From Aurantiochytrium sp. KH105 (Eukaryota > Sar > Bigyra > Thraustochytrida > Thraustochytriidae), in the NCBI GenBank assembly GCA_003116975.1, contig BGKB01000103.1, positions 124,001-188,000 of the forward strand: a stretch of 64,000 nt of DNA, given 5' to 3'. A program made the position numbers and the translations under genes. Below are positions 47,941 to 57,211 of this stretch, one piece after another. The stretch's first letter is position 1; each line of letters starts with the position of its first letter. The notes under the pieces were generated by a model. That model ran no database searches. It had not been told where the DNA came from and saw only the letters and a list, made by a program, of their open reading frames with translations.

Positions 47941-49662
47941 ATGCCCACCACGCAGTACGGGGCGCGTCCGTCGGGCTCCTCGGGCGCTTCCTCGAATGCA
48001 TCGCTGCGCAATGCTCGCGGGGACATGGCCGACGCGAAGACCTCCTCCTGGGATGCCGAGGCCAGCCGCGGGCTGCTGCCCGACGGCACGCGACGGCGCG
48101 ACGAGGAAGAGACCAAGAGTGCCGGGCTCGACGTTGACGCAACCCGTGGCGATGGCGTCGGCCTGGTCTCCAATGACGCAGAAAGATTCAGACTCTTGGA
48201 CCGCGCCATCGAGGAGGTTGGCGGCGGACCTTTCCAACACATGATGATGGCCGTAGCAGCCGTAGGTTTCTTTGTCGAGTCCGCCGAGATGGCCATTGTG
48301 GGGCTCTTGTATCCTGTGTTTGTACAAGAGTGGGCCGTCAAGGAAACGGAGCTCGCCATCATCAAGAGCCTGACGTCGCTCGGAATGGTTCTGGGATGTT
48401 TGGCGTCTGGCTCACTCGCCGACGTGTATGGCCGTAAGGCCGTCTATTTTTGGAGTCTCTTCCTCTCGGTCGCCTTTGGCTTTGCGAGTTCATGGGCTGA
48501 GGGTGTGACAAGCTTTGCAGTCTTGAGACTCTTTGTGGGTATTGGCTATGGTGGTGTCTCAGTTACGGCAATTCCACTCTTGCTCGAGGTCTCGCCAGCA
48601 GTCTCGCGAGGTCGCTACACGGCCATCAAGGGCTACGCGTGGTGTCTTGGCTCAACGGTGATCATCGTGCTGAGCTGGGCGCTCATGGACAGGTGCGGAT
48701 GGCGCTGGCTCGTGCGAGCTGCAGCGGTGGCGGGTGTCCCTGCGCTTTACGTTCTACATTCGCGCGCGCCCGAGTCCATGCGTTTCTCCATCATGCATGG
48801 CCGCTTCAGGGACGCAATCGACTCATTCCGTGTGCTGGCGCGCATGAACGGGTCAACCGTGCCAAGCTTCCTCACAGAGTCCAACCTCCGCGGCCGAGGG
48901 GGACAGGCAAGTGTGGGGAATCGCGACAAGAGCGCCAGAACAAAGACGTGGGCGCAAGGTTGGCGGAGTGGAATGAAACAGCATGTTGCCAAGATGAACG
49001 ATCCAAGGACGCGGACAACGTTGTTCCCTTTGCTGTGGTTGTGGGCTCTCAACTCGGCAGGCATGACGATACTTGGTTTCTTGCCCTTTCAGCTCAAGAA
49101 GCACCTCGGCGGCGACGACACGCACTTCCAGGTTGCATTTGTGTCAATGCTTGGCGAGTGGATCGGATCCACGGTGGTAGCTTTCTTTGCATTCAAGCTG
49201 CGCCGCGTCTCGGAGATCCGTCTCGGGGAAGTGCTCACAGGCGTCGCTGTTGTCGCTGTGGGGACTGTCGGGCGCGAGCCCGTTGCGATTTTTGCGCTGC
49301 TCGTTGCTCTGCGTGTGGGCATGGCAATTTCCAAGCACGGCATGTTCACCTACACGCCAGAGGTCATGCCGACCGAGGTCCGCGTTCAAGCTTTCGGGGT
49401 TTGCCAATTTGTTGCGCGCGTCGTGCCTGTGTTCTCGCCCTATCTGTTGACCTATCTAGACACCGCGGCCTCTTTCCCCGTCACTGCGGCGGTGCATGGT
49501 CTTTTTTTCTGTCTCGCCGCCGCCACAACGCTTGCGCTCACGGTGGAAACGGCAAACTTGCCTCTCGTCGAGCGGGACTTTTCAGCCGCACAGTCCGAAG
49601 CCGAGACCAGCCCGATTCTTCCTCTCGCAGTCGCGCGCCAGGCCACAATGGACGCGACCTGA
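47941..49662 (+). CDS. Major facilitator superfamily transporter (SV2/organic-solute type)
   Basis: 573 residues from ATG 47941. A ~95-residue polar N-terminus precedes 12 predicted TM helices. The first helix is MMMAVAAVGFFVESAEMAIVGLL, and the loop 2-3 MFS signature is GSLADVYGRKAVYF. RLFVGIGYGGVSVTAIPLLLEVSPAVSRGRYTA is the helix 4-5 motif of SV2 and sugar/organic-cation families. A large central loop (about 300-350) follows, then the second six-helix half with FVSMLGEWIGSTVVAFFAFKLRR and YTPEVMPTEVRVQAFGVCQFVAR. Likely a plasma-membrane transporter of a small organic solute. Its divergent pairing with the hydroxyproline-type dehydratase suggests uptake of that enzyme's substrate, but this is inference. 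Confidence 0.88.
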   Translation: MPTTQYGARPSGSSGASSNASLRNARGDMADAKTSSWDAEASRGLLPDGTRRRDEEETKSAGLDVDATRGDGVGLVSNDAERFRLLDRAIEEVGGGPFQHMMMAVAAVGFFVESAEMAIVGLLYPVFVQEWAVKETELAIIKSLTSLGMVLGCLASGSLADVYGRKAVYFWSLFLSVAFGFASSWAEGVTSFAVLRLFVGIGYGGVSVTAIPLLLEVSPAVSRGRYTAIKGYAWCLGSTVIIVLSWALMDRCGWRWLVRAAAVAGVPALYVLHSRAPESMRFSIMHGRFRDAIDSFRVLARMNGSTVPSFLTESNLRGRGGQASVGNRDKSARTKTWAQGWRSGMKQHVAKMNDPRTRTTLFPLLWLWALNSAGMTILGFLPFQLKKHLGGDDTHFQVAFVSMLGEWIGSTVVAFFAFKLRRVSEIRLGEVLTGVAVVAVGTVGREPVAIFALLVALRVGMAISKHGMFTYTPEVMPTEVRVQAFGVCQFVARVVPVFSPYLLTYLDTAASFPVTAAVHGLFFCLAAATTLALTVETANLPLVERDFSAAQSEAETSPILPLAVARQATMDAT

Positions 49663-50409
49663 CTTCGTCAAGGTCTCTCAGAGCTTCGTCCTCGGTGTCT
49701 CGCCATCGCGCCCTCTGCCACCGCGACAGCCACCCTCGCCAAATTGCTCCGCCTTTCGGCTCACATCCGCCCTGCTCGCCCGCATTTTGACTCCCTTATC
49801 CCATTTTTGTAGCGCATCTTCTTGGACTTCTTCGTTCACATCACCCCTGCAGCTGCACCTGCACGCCTGCCTGCACGAGCTTTCTGAAATTAATCCAGCG
49901 CACGTGCAGGCCTCCTCCGTGGAGATCCTCTCGCCCTCCCGACATTCCCCGATCGCCTCCCTCCTCCTGCGCGCAAGCCTCGCCTCGCCATTTCTCGCCG
50001 TCGAAAGCGACCTGTCAAAAGCGATCCAAGGTCGCTCGCTCGCTGGCGCCTGTCTCCGCGACCCATGCCGCCGCTGCGCGCGGGGCCCGGCCTCGCCGCG
50101 CTCCGCGGCTGCGCCAGCGCCCGCGCGCGCGCGCGCGGCCCCGCCCCTCGCGCGCGCGGCGCGCTCCTCCCGCCGGGCCCGCGCGGGCTCCGCGGCGCGG
50201 CGGCGCGGCCGCGGCGGACCTGCTGCGGCGCGGCCGCGCGCGGCGCTGCAGCAAACCCTGATCAGGATCGTGTGGCCGCGCGCACCTCGAGCAGCAGCGG
50301 CGGCGGCAGCGGCGAGAGCGCGAGCGCGAGCGGGAGCGGGAGCGGGAGCGGGAGCGGGAGCGGGGACGGGAGCGGGAGAGGCAGAGGCCCGAACGACGCC
50401 TGCGTCAGC
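49663..50409. other. Intergenic and 5' leader region of DAHP synthase
   Basis: CT-rich to about 50060, then extremely GC-rich. A (GGGAGC)n hexanucleotide repeat spans about 50328-50380. The DAHP synthase frame is open back to ATG 50065, which would add an Arg/Ala-rich, transit-peptide-like and then Gly/Ser-repeat extension. Confidence 0.45.
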
Positions 50410-51689
50410 ATGAGCGCCAACGGAGCCGTGGTCGGCGATGTGTCGCGCCAGGAGATGAGCAAGCGCCGGAAGTAAGTCATGAAGCAGCCGGGCCTGCACA
50501 CGAGGGCGGAGGGCGGGCGGGAAAGGAGGAGCGAGGGCTGACAAGGAGCCGTGCACGAATGGTGCTACGCTTTGCCGGTCCCGTTTTGTGCGTGAATCCA
50601 TACAGGTTGTCGGAGTCGAGGGCCAAGCAGGTGGACGACGTGCGCATTGACTTCCTGAGCTCGCTGATCCCGCCGGCATGCCTCATTGAGGACATCGACG
50701 CCGGCGATGAGGTCGTGAGCCACGTCGGTGCGAGCCGCGAGGCCGTCCACAGTGTCGTCAACGGGTCGGACGACCGCGTCATCGTCGTCGTCGGCCCATG
50801 CTCCATCCACGACGTCGAGGCTTGCAAGGAGTACGCCGAGAAGCTCGCCGAGCTGTCGAACGAGGTGCAGAACGAGGTTCTGGTCATCATGCGCGTGTAC
50901 TTTGAAAAGCCGCGCACCACCGTAGGCTGGAAGGGCCTCATTAACGATCCGGATCTCAACGGTTCCTTTAAGATCAACAAGGGGCTGCGCATTGCGCGCA
51001 AGTTTCTTCTCGAGGTGAACAAGCTCGGACTCCCCTGCGGTGTCGAGTTCCTTGACACCATTTCTCCGCAATTTCTCGCGGATCTCGTGTCGTGGGGTGC
51101 CATCGGCGCTCGCACGACCGAGTCGCAGGTCCACCGCGAGCTCGCCTCGGGGCTCTCGTGCCCTGTTGGCTTCAAGAACGCCACCAGTGGCGACGTTCAG
51201 GTGGCTATCGACGCTTGCAAGTCGTCCAAGAACCCGCACTCCTTTCTCTCTGTCACCAAGCAGGGTGTGGCTGCCATTGTGCACACCAAGGGCAACCTTG
51301 GCTGCCACATCATTCTGCGTGGTGGCTCTGGTGGACCGAACTTCACCAAGGAGTTTGTTGACGAGGCCACCGCCAAGATGGAGAAGAACGGCATGCCCAC
51401 CCGCATCATGGTCGACTGCAGCCACGGAAACAGCCAAAAGGACCACAAGAACCAGCCCAGTGTCGCTGACAAGGTCTGCGAGCAAATTGCCGCCGGAAAC
51501 AAGGGCATCATTGGGCTCATGATTGAGTCTCATCTTTGCGAGGGCAAGCAGGCCCTCAGCCCCGGGCAGACTGACATCGCCTCACTTAAGCGCGGTGTGT
51601 CCGTTACGGATGCTTGCATTGACTTCGCCACCACCGAAACTGTGCTCCGCAAGATTGCCGACGCTGTCAAGGCGCGCCGCGGTGTCTAA
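50410..51689 (+). CDS. 3-deoxy-D-arabino-heptulosonate 7-phosphate synthase (type I), two exons
   Basis: Exons 50410-50471 and 50606-51689 join to 381 residues starting MSANGAVVGDVSRQEMSKRR. Type I DAHP synthase motifs: VDDVRIDFLSSLIPPACLIED, VVVGPCSIHDVEACKEYA, VIMRVYFEKPRTTVGWKGLI, NDPDLNGSFKINKGLRIAR, GLPCGVEFLDTISPQFLADLVSWGAIGARTTESQVHRE, PVGFKNATSG, HIILRGGSGGPNF, MVDCSHGNSQKDHKNQ and GLMIESHLCEGKQ with metal-binding Cys, His, Glu. It condenses phosphoenolpyruvate and erythrose 4-phosphate, the entry to the shikimate pathway, so the organism makes its own aromatic amino acids. Feedback class (Phe, Tyr or Trp) not decided. A longer start at 50065 in the same frame is possible. Confidence 0.95.
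50472..50605 (+). other. Spliceosomal intron of DAHP synthase
   Basis: Donor GTAAGT at 50472-50477, branch-like GGCTGACA near 50537-50544 and acceptor ATACAG ending at 50605. 134 nt, phase 2 (AA|G, Lys). The unspliced frame stops at TAA immediately after the donor. Same form and position as the CDK8 intron. Confidence 0.92.
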
Positions 51690-52008
51690 TTGTCAGGTCA
51701 AAGCAACTTCTTCAATTTATTCATGGCTTCTACACTTTCCCCTTTTTTCAGAAAGCTGAACTTGCTCGCGCGGCAATTTGCATGAGTGTAGATTCTTGTT
51801 GCAAAGGTGGCGCTGTCTGATAACGATGATGAGACAGATGAAGTGAGGTTGGAGAATCGAAAACGAAGAAGTCGAATGAGCAGCGAGCGATGCTCACGGG
51901 TAATAATTTATGTTTGAAGACGACAAAATTGAGTTTTTCTTGTTATCGCTAGAGAGCTAGCTCTTGTCTCGCCTTTTCATTGTTGAGAAGAGGATACATG
52001 GAACGCGA
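51690..52008. other. Intergenic region, convergent 3' ends
   Basis: AT-rich spacer, no gene or repeat recognised. Confidence 0.4.
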
Positions 52009-53127
52009 TCAAATTTGTATGGTAGTGGTCTCCGTGTTCTTGCCGCTTTCCTCATCCCCCACTACCTTGCCCGGGTTCTTCGGCTCCGCTTTCATCTCGT
52101 TAGCCATTGTGTTCTCGTCGGCAATGACATTCAAGTTGCGCGGAATGCGTTCCCCGCGCCCCTTCGCAGACCAGCGCTTGCGACGTGTCTTCTTCCGCGT
52201 CACTTGCGCCACGCGGTGGTTCGCCTTCTTGACTTCGTCTCGCGAATGCTTTCCTTTGACGTGATGGTCGAGAGCACGCGCGCTCCTTTCGAGGAGCGCG
52301 CTGTCGGGTTCCGCCAGTGGGGATCCCGTGAGCTCAATCGGCCTCTCCACAAGTGTAGGCTCCTCAGCAGCAACTTTTTCATCGAGAGTCGCAGCTTCTT
52401 CGACGTTCGGAGTGGCAGGCTCCACATCAAGCTCCGCAGTACGAGTTTGCGGAGGTTGTTCCTGTTGTTGTTGTTGTTGTTCCTGTTGTTGTTGTTGTTG
52501 TTCCTGTTGTTGTTGTTGTTGTTCCTGTTGTTGTTGTTGTTCTTGTTGTTGTTCAAGTTCGTGTTGTTGTTCGTGTTGTTGTTGTTGTTGTTGTTCACCA
52601 GCTTGCGAAAGGGGTGAAGTCAGCGCCTCCACCGTCTCCTTCGACACGTCAGCGGCGTGTAGTTGTGCGGCAGCTCGACGCCTGGCTTGAGTAGCAGCCT
52701 GACGCATCACCTTCGCGGCCTTGGCTTTGGCGCTCTTAATTTTGCGCGCCTCCCGACGAGCAAGAGCGGCTGCGCGGCGCTCCTCCAGACGAGCAAGAGC
52801 GGCTGCACGGCGCTCCTCCATCTTGTTCTCGATGTCATATAGCTTGTTAGTAGCTCGCACACGAGACGCGGCAGATTCTGTGGCGCGCAAATAGCCGGGA
52901 ATGTGGGGCGCCTCATTCTTTGGCATCACGTCTTGGACCACCTTCGAGGACGAAAGCTCCTCCTTGTTCTCCTTCTCCAAGTTGCCCTCGTCGGTACCCT
53001 TGACATTGTCTGTCGAGGGGGCGGATGTTGTCGAGGCAACCGAATCAGGCAAGTTGGCATGCTCAGCTTGCTTTTCGGGCTCCATGTCGACCTGCTTTGC
53101 ACAGGGCGCGATCCCTTGATTCTCCAT
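52009..53127 (-). CDS. Hypothetical polyglutamine, Lys/Arg-rich protein
   Basis: 372 residues from ATG 53127 (MENQGIAPCAKQVDMEPEKQ), chosen for its GCCATGG context. The frame also has ATG 53283. N-terminal third acidic/Ser. About residues 100-165 are a basic helix with two tandem AAALARLEERR-type units (KMEERRAAALARLEERRAAALARREARK). A Gln-rich tract follows, organised as seven-residue EQQQQQQ units (DNA 52455-52600). The C-terminus is acidic then basic (VTRKKTRRKRWSAKGRGERIPRN). Composition suggests a nuclear or RNA-associated disordered protein. No family recognised. The heptad Gln array is likely length-polymorphic. Confidence 0.65.
   Translation of the reverse strand: MENQGIAPCAKQVDMEPEKQAEHANLPDSVASTTSAPSTDNVKGTDEGNLEKENKEELSSSKVVQDVMPKNEAPHIPGYLRATESAASRVRATNKLYDIENKMEERRAAALARLEERRAAALARREARKIKSAKAKAAKVMRQAATQARRRAAAQLHAADVSKETVEALTSPLSQAGEQQQQQQHEQQHELEQQQEQQQQQEQQQQQQEQQQQQQEQQQQQQEQPPQTRTAELDVEPATPNVEEAATLDEKVAAEEPTLVERPIELTGSPLAEPDSALLERSARALDHHVKGKHSRDEVKKANHRVAQVTRKKTRRKRWSAKGRGERIPRNLNVIADENTMANEMKAEPKNPGKVVGDEESGKNTETTTIQI
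52455..52600. repeat. 21-bp coding minisatellite (EQQQQQQ units)
   Basis: Units of TTCCTGTTGTTGTTGTTGTTG on the plus strand, shortening toward 52600, encode Glu followed by Gln runs on the minus strand. Confidence 0.85.
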
Positions 53128-53640
53128 GGCGTGCAAGTGGATGACGGCAGCGCAGCAGGCGTATGGCGGATGTGCTCTTGGTTTACCTTGTCTATGCTCT
53201 ATGGGCAACGTTTTTCTTTGGGCTTGATTGCTGGTTTGCTTTCCCTTGGACGAAGAAGCCGAGGCGTTTGCACTGCTCAACATACATTTGATAGAAGAAA
53301 GTAGGTCGGATGTAGAAGGCAAGGGGAGGTTGCACAGACCGAGGCGGTGAAGAGCACGAACAGATCGCCGTGGACGGTTTTATTCCTCTTCGGTCCTTGC
53401 GACCGAACTTTCGAACTTTCCTTGAATTGTAACTGTACAAACATTTTTCCTTTTCTTCCTCGCGTTGAAGACAGCATGTTACTGTTCATGGAGGAAATTT
53501 CTCGAAGCGTTCACCACGCGTGCTTTTTTCTTTTCCCAGCGTCCGCTCTGCGCGCTGCCACCGGCGTTTTGTTATCGGCAATAGACCCCCTGAGGCAAGC
53601 CGCCAGGGCGGCTCTGTAAGAAACCGCTCGCATTTCGATA

Positions 53641-54051
53641 CATTCAAGCTCAGATCCCGCACCAGTTACCCAGCCACTCAGCCACCCAGCCAGCCCACTT
53701 TGAGCTGGGGCGTAAGAGCCCAGAAAACGCGGACGCCTTTAATTGCGCTTCACTCTTGAGGTCTTGGCGATGCGTAGCATTCAAGCTCAGAGCCCGCACC
53801 AGTTACCCAGCCACCCAGCCACCCAGCCAGCCCACTTTGAGCTGGGGCGTAAGAGCCCAGAAAACGCGGACGCCTTCAATTGCGCTTCACTCTTGAGGTC
53901 TTGGCGATGCGTAGCATTCAAGCTCAGAGCCCGCACCAGTTACCCAGCCACCCAGCCACCCAGCCAGCCCACTTTGAGCTGGGGCGTAAGAGCCCAGAAA
54001 ACGCGGACGCCTTTAATTGCGCTTCACTCTTGAGGTCTTGGCGATGCGTAA
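53641..54051. repeat. Three tandem copies of a 137-bp minisatellite
   Basis: Copies start at CATTCAAGCTCAGA, positions 53641, 53778 and 53915. They are nearly identical and end in GTCTTGGCGATGCGTA. Each unit contains (CCACCCAG)n sub-repeats and a hairpin CTGGGGC-GTAAGA-GCCCAG. Confidence 0.95.
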
Positions 54052-54332
54052 CACAGACATCTTCCTCTCAAAGTACAGTCATTTTTTGAAACGATCAGCC
54101 AAAGAAAAATGGCTCGTCCCCACTCCGCTGCGCGACGTCAGAGCAAGCCCAGAAACCGTAGAAACGGGCCCCCGTAGAAACGGACCCCGGGACGCCCTTC
54201 TGGGTTACTCGCCCACCTCCTCCGACCAGAACAGAAAACAGGCCGCGGTGGGAGGCTCGAAGGCTTTGGCAAGAAATAAAACCGACAGCCAAGCACCCCT
54301 GCGCCCGAGAGGGCAGCGCGCGAGGGCGCGGA

Positions 54333-54350
54333 GGGGGGGGGGGGGGGGGG
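54333..54350. repeat. G18 homopolymer
   Basis: Eighteen consecutive G inside a G-rich block. Possible G-quadruplex, and a likely site of sequencing slippage. Confidence 0.8.
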
Positions 54351-54800
54351 CGCAGAGGGGCCGGCCGTTGGCCCCGGCGCGTCGTCACAATTGAATGCGG
54401 GGCGCGCGAGAGAGGAGTCAGCGATGAATGTGCGAGCGAGTGAGCGAGCGAGCGAGAGGCCTGGTGGGCTCTCTACGCTCGCCACGCCGTGGGCAAGCCT
54501 CGTTAGGCCCCCTGTAGTAACGCATGGGTGGGCGCTCAGCTTGGCCTAGGCCCGCTCTGCCTGGCTCGGCTCGGCTTGACTTAACTTGGCGCAGGTGAGC
54601 GACGCAATGTGACGTGTTGGGGCGCGAGAGTGCATTATCCGGGGGTTCATTGAAGAACATGTAGCGCGCCCTCGCTCCGCTGAACAACACTTACTGTTAA
54701 AGGCCCCGAAGTAATCGAAATACGCCCCAACTTGTCCATGGCTCAGAGGCCCACGCGGTCTGCGTTTTCTTTCGTTCCTTCCGTCACATTTTCTTTTCTT

Positions 54801-55210
54801 TCGTCTCGTCTCGTCTCGTCTCGTCTCGTCACGTCTCGTCTCGTCTCGTCTCGTCTTGTCTCGTCACGTCTCGTCACGTCTCGTCTCGTCTCGTCTCGTC
54901 TCGTCTCGTCTCGTCTCGTCTCGTCTCGTCTCGTCTCGTCTCGACTCGACTCGCCTCGTCTCATCTCGACTCGTCTCGTCTCATCTCGACTCGTCTCGTC
55001 TCGTTTCGTCACATTCTCTTTTCTCTCTCTTGCCTCATCTTATCTCGTCTCGTCTCACCTCGTCTCGTCTCGTCTCGTCTCGTCTTTCCTTGTCTTGACT
55101 TGTCTTGACTTGTCTTGACTTGTCTTGACTTGTCTTGTCTCGTCTTGTCTTGTCGTGACTTGACTTGTCTTGTCTCGCCTTTTCTTTTCTTGTCTTGTCT
55201 TGTCCCGTCT
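54801..55210. repeat. Long (TCTCG)n / (TCTTG)n pentanucleotide satellite
   Basis: Begins as near-pure CGTCT units to about 54945, then interleaves CGACT, CATCT and ACGTC variants. From about 55085 it becomes CTTGT/CTTGA units up to about 55210. Related to the (CTTGT)n array at 30225-30318. Confidence 0.92.
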
Positions 55211-56566
55211 TGCGCACCCACACGCCCGCTCCACGCCCGCCCGCCTGTATCATCAAATCTTCGATTGAAGAATAGTTTGACCGGTCGATGTGACGAGCGA
55301 GTATGTCTCCCGGATGTGAGTGAGCTCGAAATAGCATTGGTTTGTGGTGTTCGCAGTGAGGCAAAACTGGAGAAGTGCAGAAGTGTCAAACTCGGCCACT
55401 TCACTTCGAATGTCGAAGCTTCCATCTCTCGAGGTGTGTATCTCAATGCGAGTCGAAAGAAGCAAAACACGGCGCGACGATCACGTTGCCGTTCGTACTT
55501 GGGCAGCGCAGGACACTTTGCGTCAAGCAACTTCTTCGAGTGTTGTACAAGTCCGGCTTTCAATGTCGTTGTTCATGGTCTGAGGAGAGAGCAAAGAGGA
55601 AGATGCGCAAATACGAGCAGTGGCTCTAGTTCTAGTCCTGCCGTTCTTCCAAGAAAAGGATGTTCTCTACTCCTGCTGAACCAGCACAAGACAAGGAGCC
55701 GTTAGGGCTACGGTTCTCCAGGACCCTCTTCAAACCCATGGCCAAGCCCGGACCACATGCTACCAGGGATAGGGTTTCACGAACCCTGGTCAAACAGCAT
55801 GATCGCTCAGCAAATTAATCGCTCGACTACAGACACATCTACTACGTACTAAGCAACAAGCATCTTACAAGGTCTCTCAGCCAGTCTTTGCTATATCAAC
55901 AACATTCAAGGACTTCTTGGCTCTGATCTCATCTCAAACCTGCACTTATCATGCTTCCACAAGCAAAGTGTGCGTAGGTTCCTAAAAGGAAAAAGAAGAA
56001 TGAGAAAGAGAAAGCGGGTGGGGTGACCAATCGAGCTCACTGGAGGAAACGCGCCCCATTGGTGATTACACCTCCAGACTCCGTGGCCTGCAGGCTTGTT
56101 TGGCTTCAGCCAGCCTCCCCCACCCCAAAAATCTTGTGCGTCCGCTTGATTGTCGACCTCCCGCCTCAGGGCCCTTGCACCACGCGCGCGCTCACTAGGG
56201 AGGTGCGATGAACAGTCAACGCGCCGACAAAATGATTCGCCGGCGAATGGATGATGTGTAACATATAATCATCGTGCACGTGTGAAAAGCACCGAAAATA
56301 ACAGCACTGCTGCAAGAACCTCGCGTCACTTAGGGAGTGTCCCATGCATCTGCTTGAACTGCGCAACCATATCTCAGCTGTGCCCCGTCGAACGAACGAG
56401 GTATTTAGTTGGTGCCCAGGATGAAGTGGAATGTCACATGATGGTTGTCCTTTATTTGGAAAAGCGCTATTTGCGCAGAGCCAAGGTTGGCACTCTTATA
56501 AGAGAGCTGACGCACAACATCTAGCGAACAGCAACCGCTATTAAGGTTCTCCAACTCCCTTCATTC

Positions 56567-56895
56567 ATGGTGGCCTCGTCGTTGCTTCGTCTTCTTCTGG
56601 GAGCTGGCATGCGCGTCCTGTCGGGCAGGTCACGCCTGGCCGCTGCAACCTCTCATTGCATCCGCCGGTCCGGTCACGCCGCGGCGCCCAGGCCTCGGCT
56701 TGCGCGCGCCGCTCCGAGCGCCACCCGCGCACGCGCGCAGGAGGCCGGTAGCGCGTGCGCGCCGTTGCTCTTTGCAGATCTATCTTGGAAATCTCGAGCT
56801 TTGATCTCGTCTTGTGGCGTGGTGTCATTGATAACACGAGCAAAATTGTCTACGAACGACGGCAGATTGTATTGACAGTGACAGATCCATACTGA
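56567..56895 (+). CDS. Doubtful small two-exon gene
   Basis: ATG 56567 opens MVASSLLRLLLGAGMRVLSG, presequence-like. A strong acceptor (GTTGCTCTTTGCAG, ending 56777) precedes a protein-like frame 56778-56895 reading ILEISSFDLVLWRGVI and ending at TGA. A GT donor at 56629 (CAG|GTCACG) would join them in frame with a 62-nt first exon and a 149-nt intron, matching the exon/intron sizes of the two clear introns in the window. The donor is weak (GTCACG); 56668 is an alternative. A further protein-like frame (56915-57109, LEREIDNLPQRLMVRLGILR) follows in another frame. No family recognised. May be a degenerate gene. Confidence 0.25.
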
Positions 56896-57211
56896 GACGG
56901 ACGCTGAGATTAATTTGCCAATGAAGCCCACAAAGGATAGACGCGTGCGCCCATACGTTGCAGAGAAGCAGAGCCAATTACATGTATCGCCTCTGAGTTC
57001 TACGCTTCTCGAGCGGGAAATTGACAACTTGCCCCAAAGACTGATGGTAAGATTAGGAATACTTCGAGAAATGAACTGGATTGAGATGGTCGAAAACCTC
57101 ACAAGTTGAAATCGAAACTGGCAGCGCTTTCAAAAATGATGTTCATGATTGTGAACTTCAAAAAAAAAACTGGATTTAGATTGGATGAGCGTTCAATATG
57201 ATTGTAAATTT

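Larger units (their letters stand above)
53128..57211. other. 4-kb gene-poor, repeat-rich region
   Basis: Contains the 137-bp triplicate (53641-54051), G18 (54333-54350), a ~410-bp pentanucleotide array (54801-55210) and a doubtful small spliced gene (56567-56895). Between 55211 and 56566 only short frames without recognisable content are seen. Confidence 0.5.

Noticed and set aside
56282-56524. Frame with CICLNC resembling the start of Ycf34-type proteins
   Set aside because: Similarity limited to a short Cys motif, no ATG start, and no plastid is expected. Other frames here look equally plausible.
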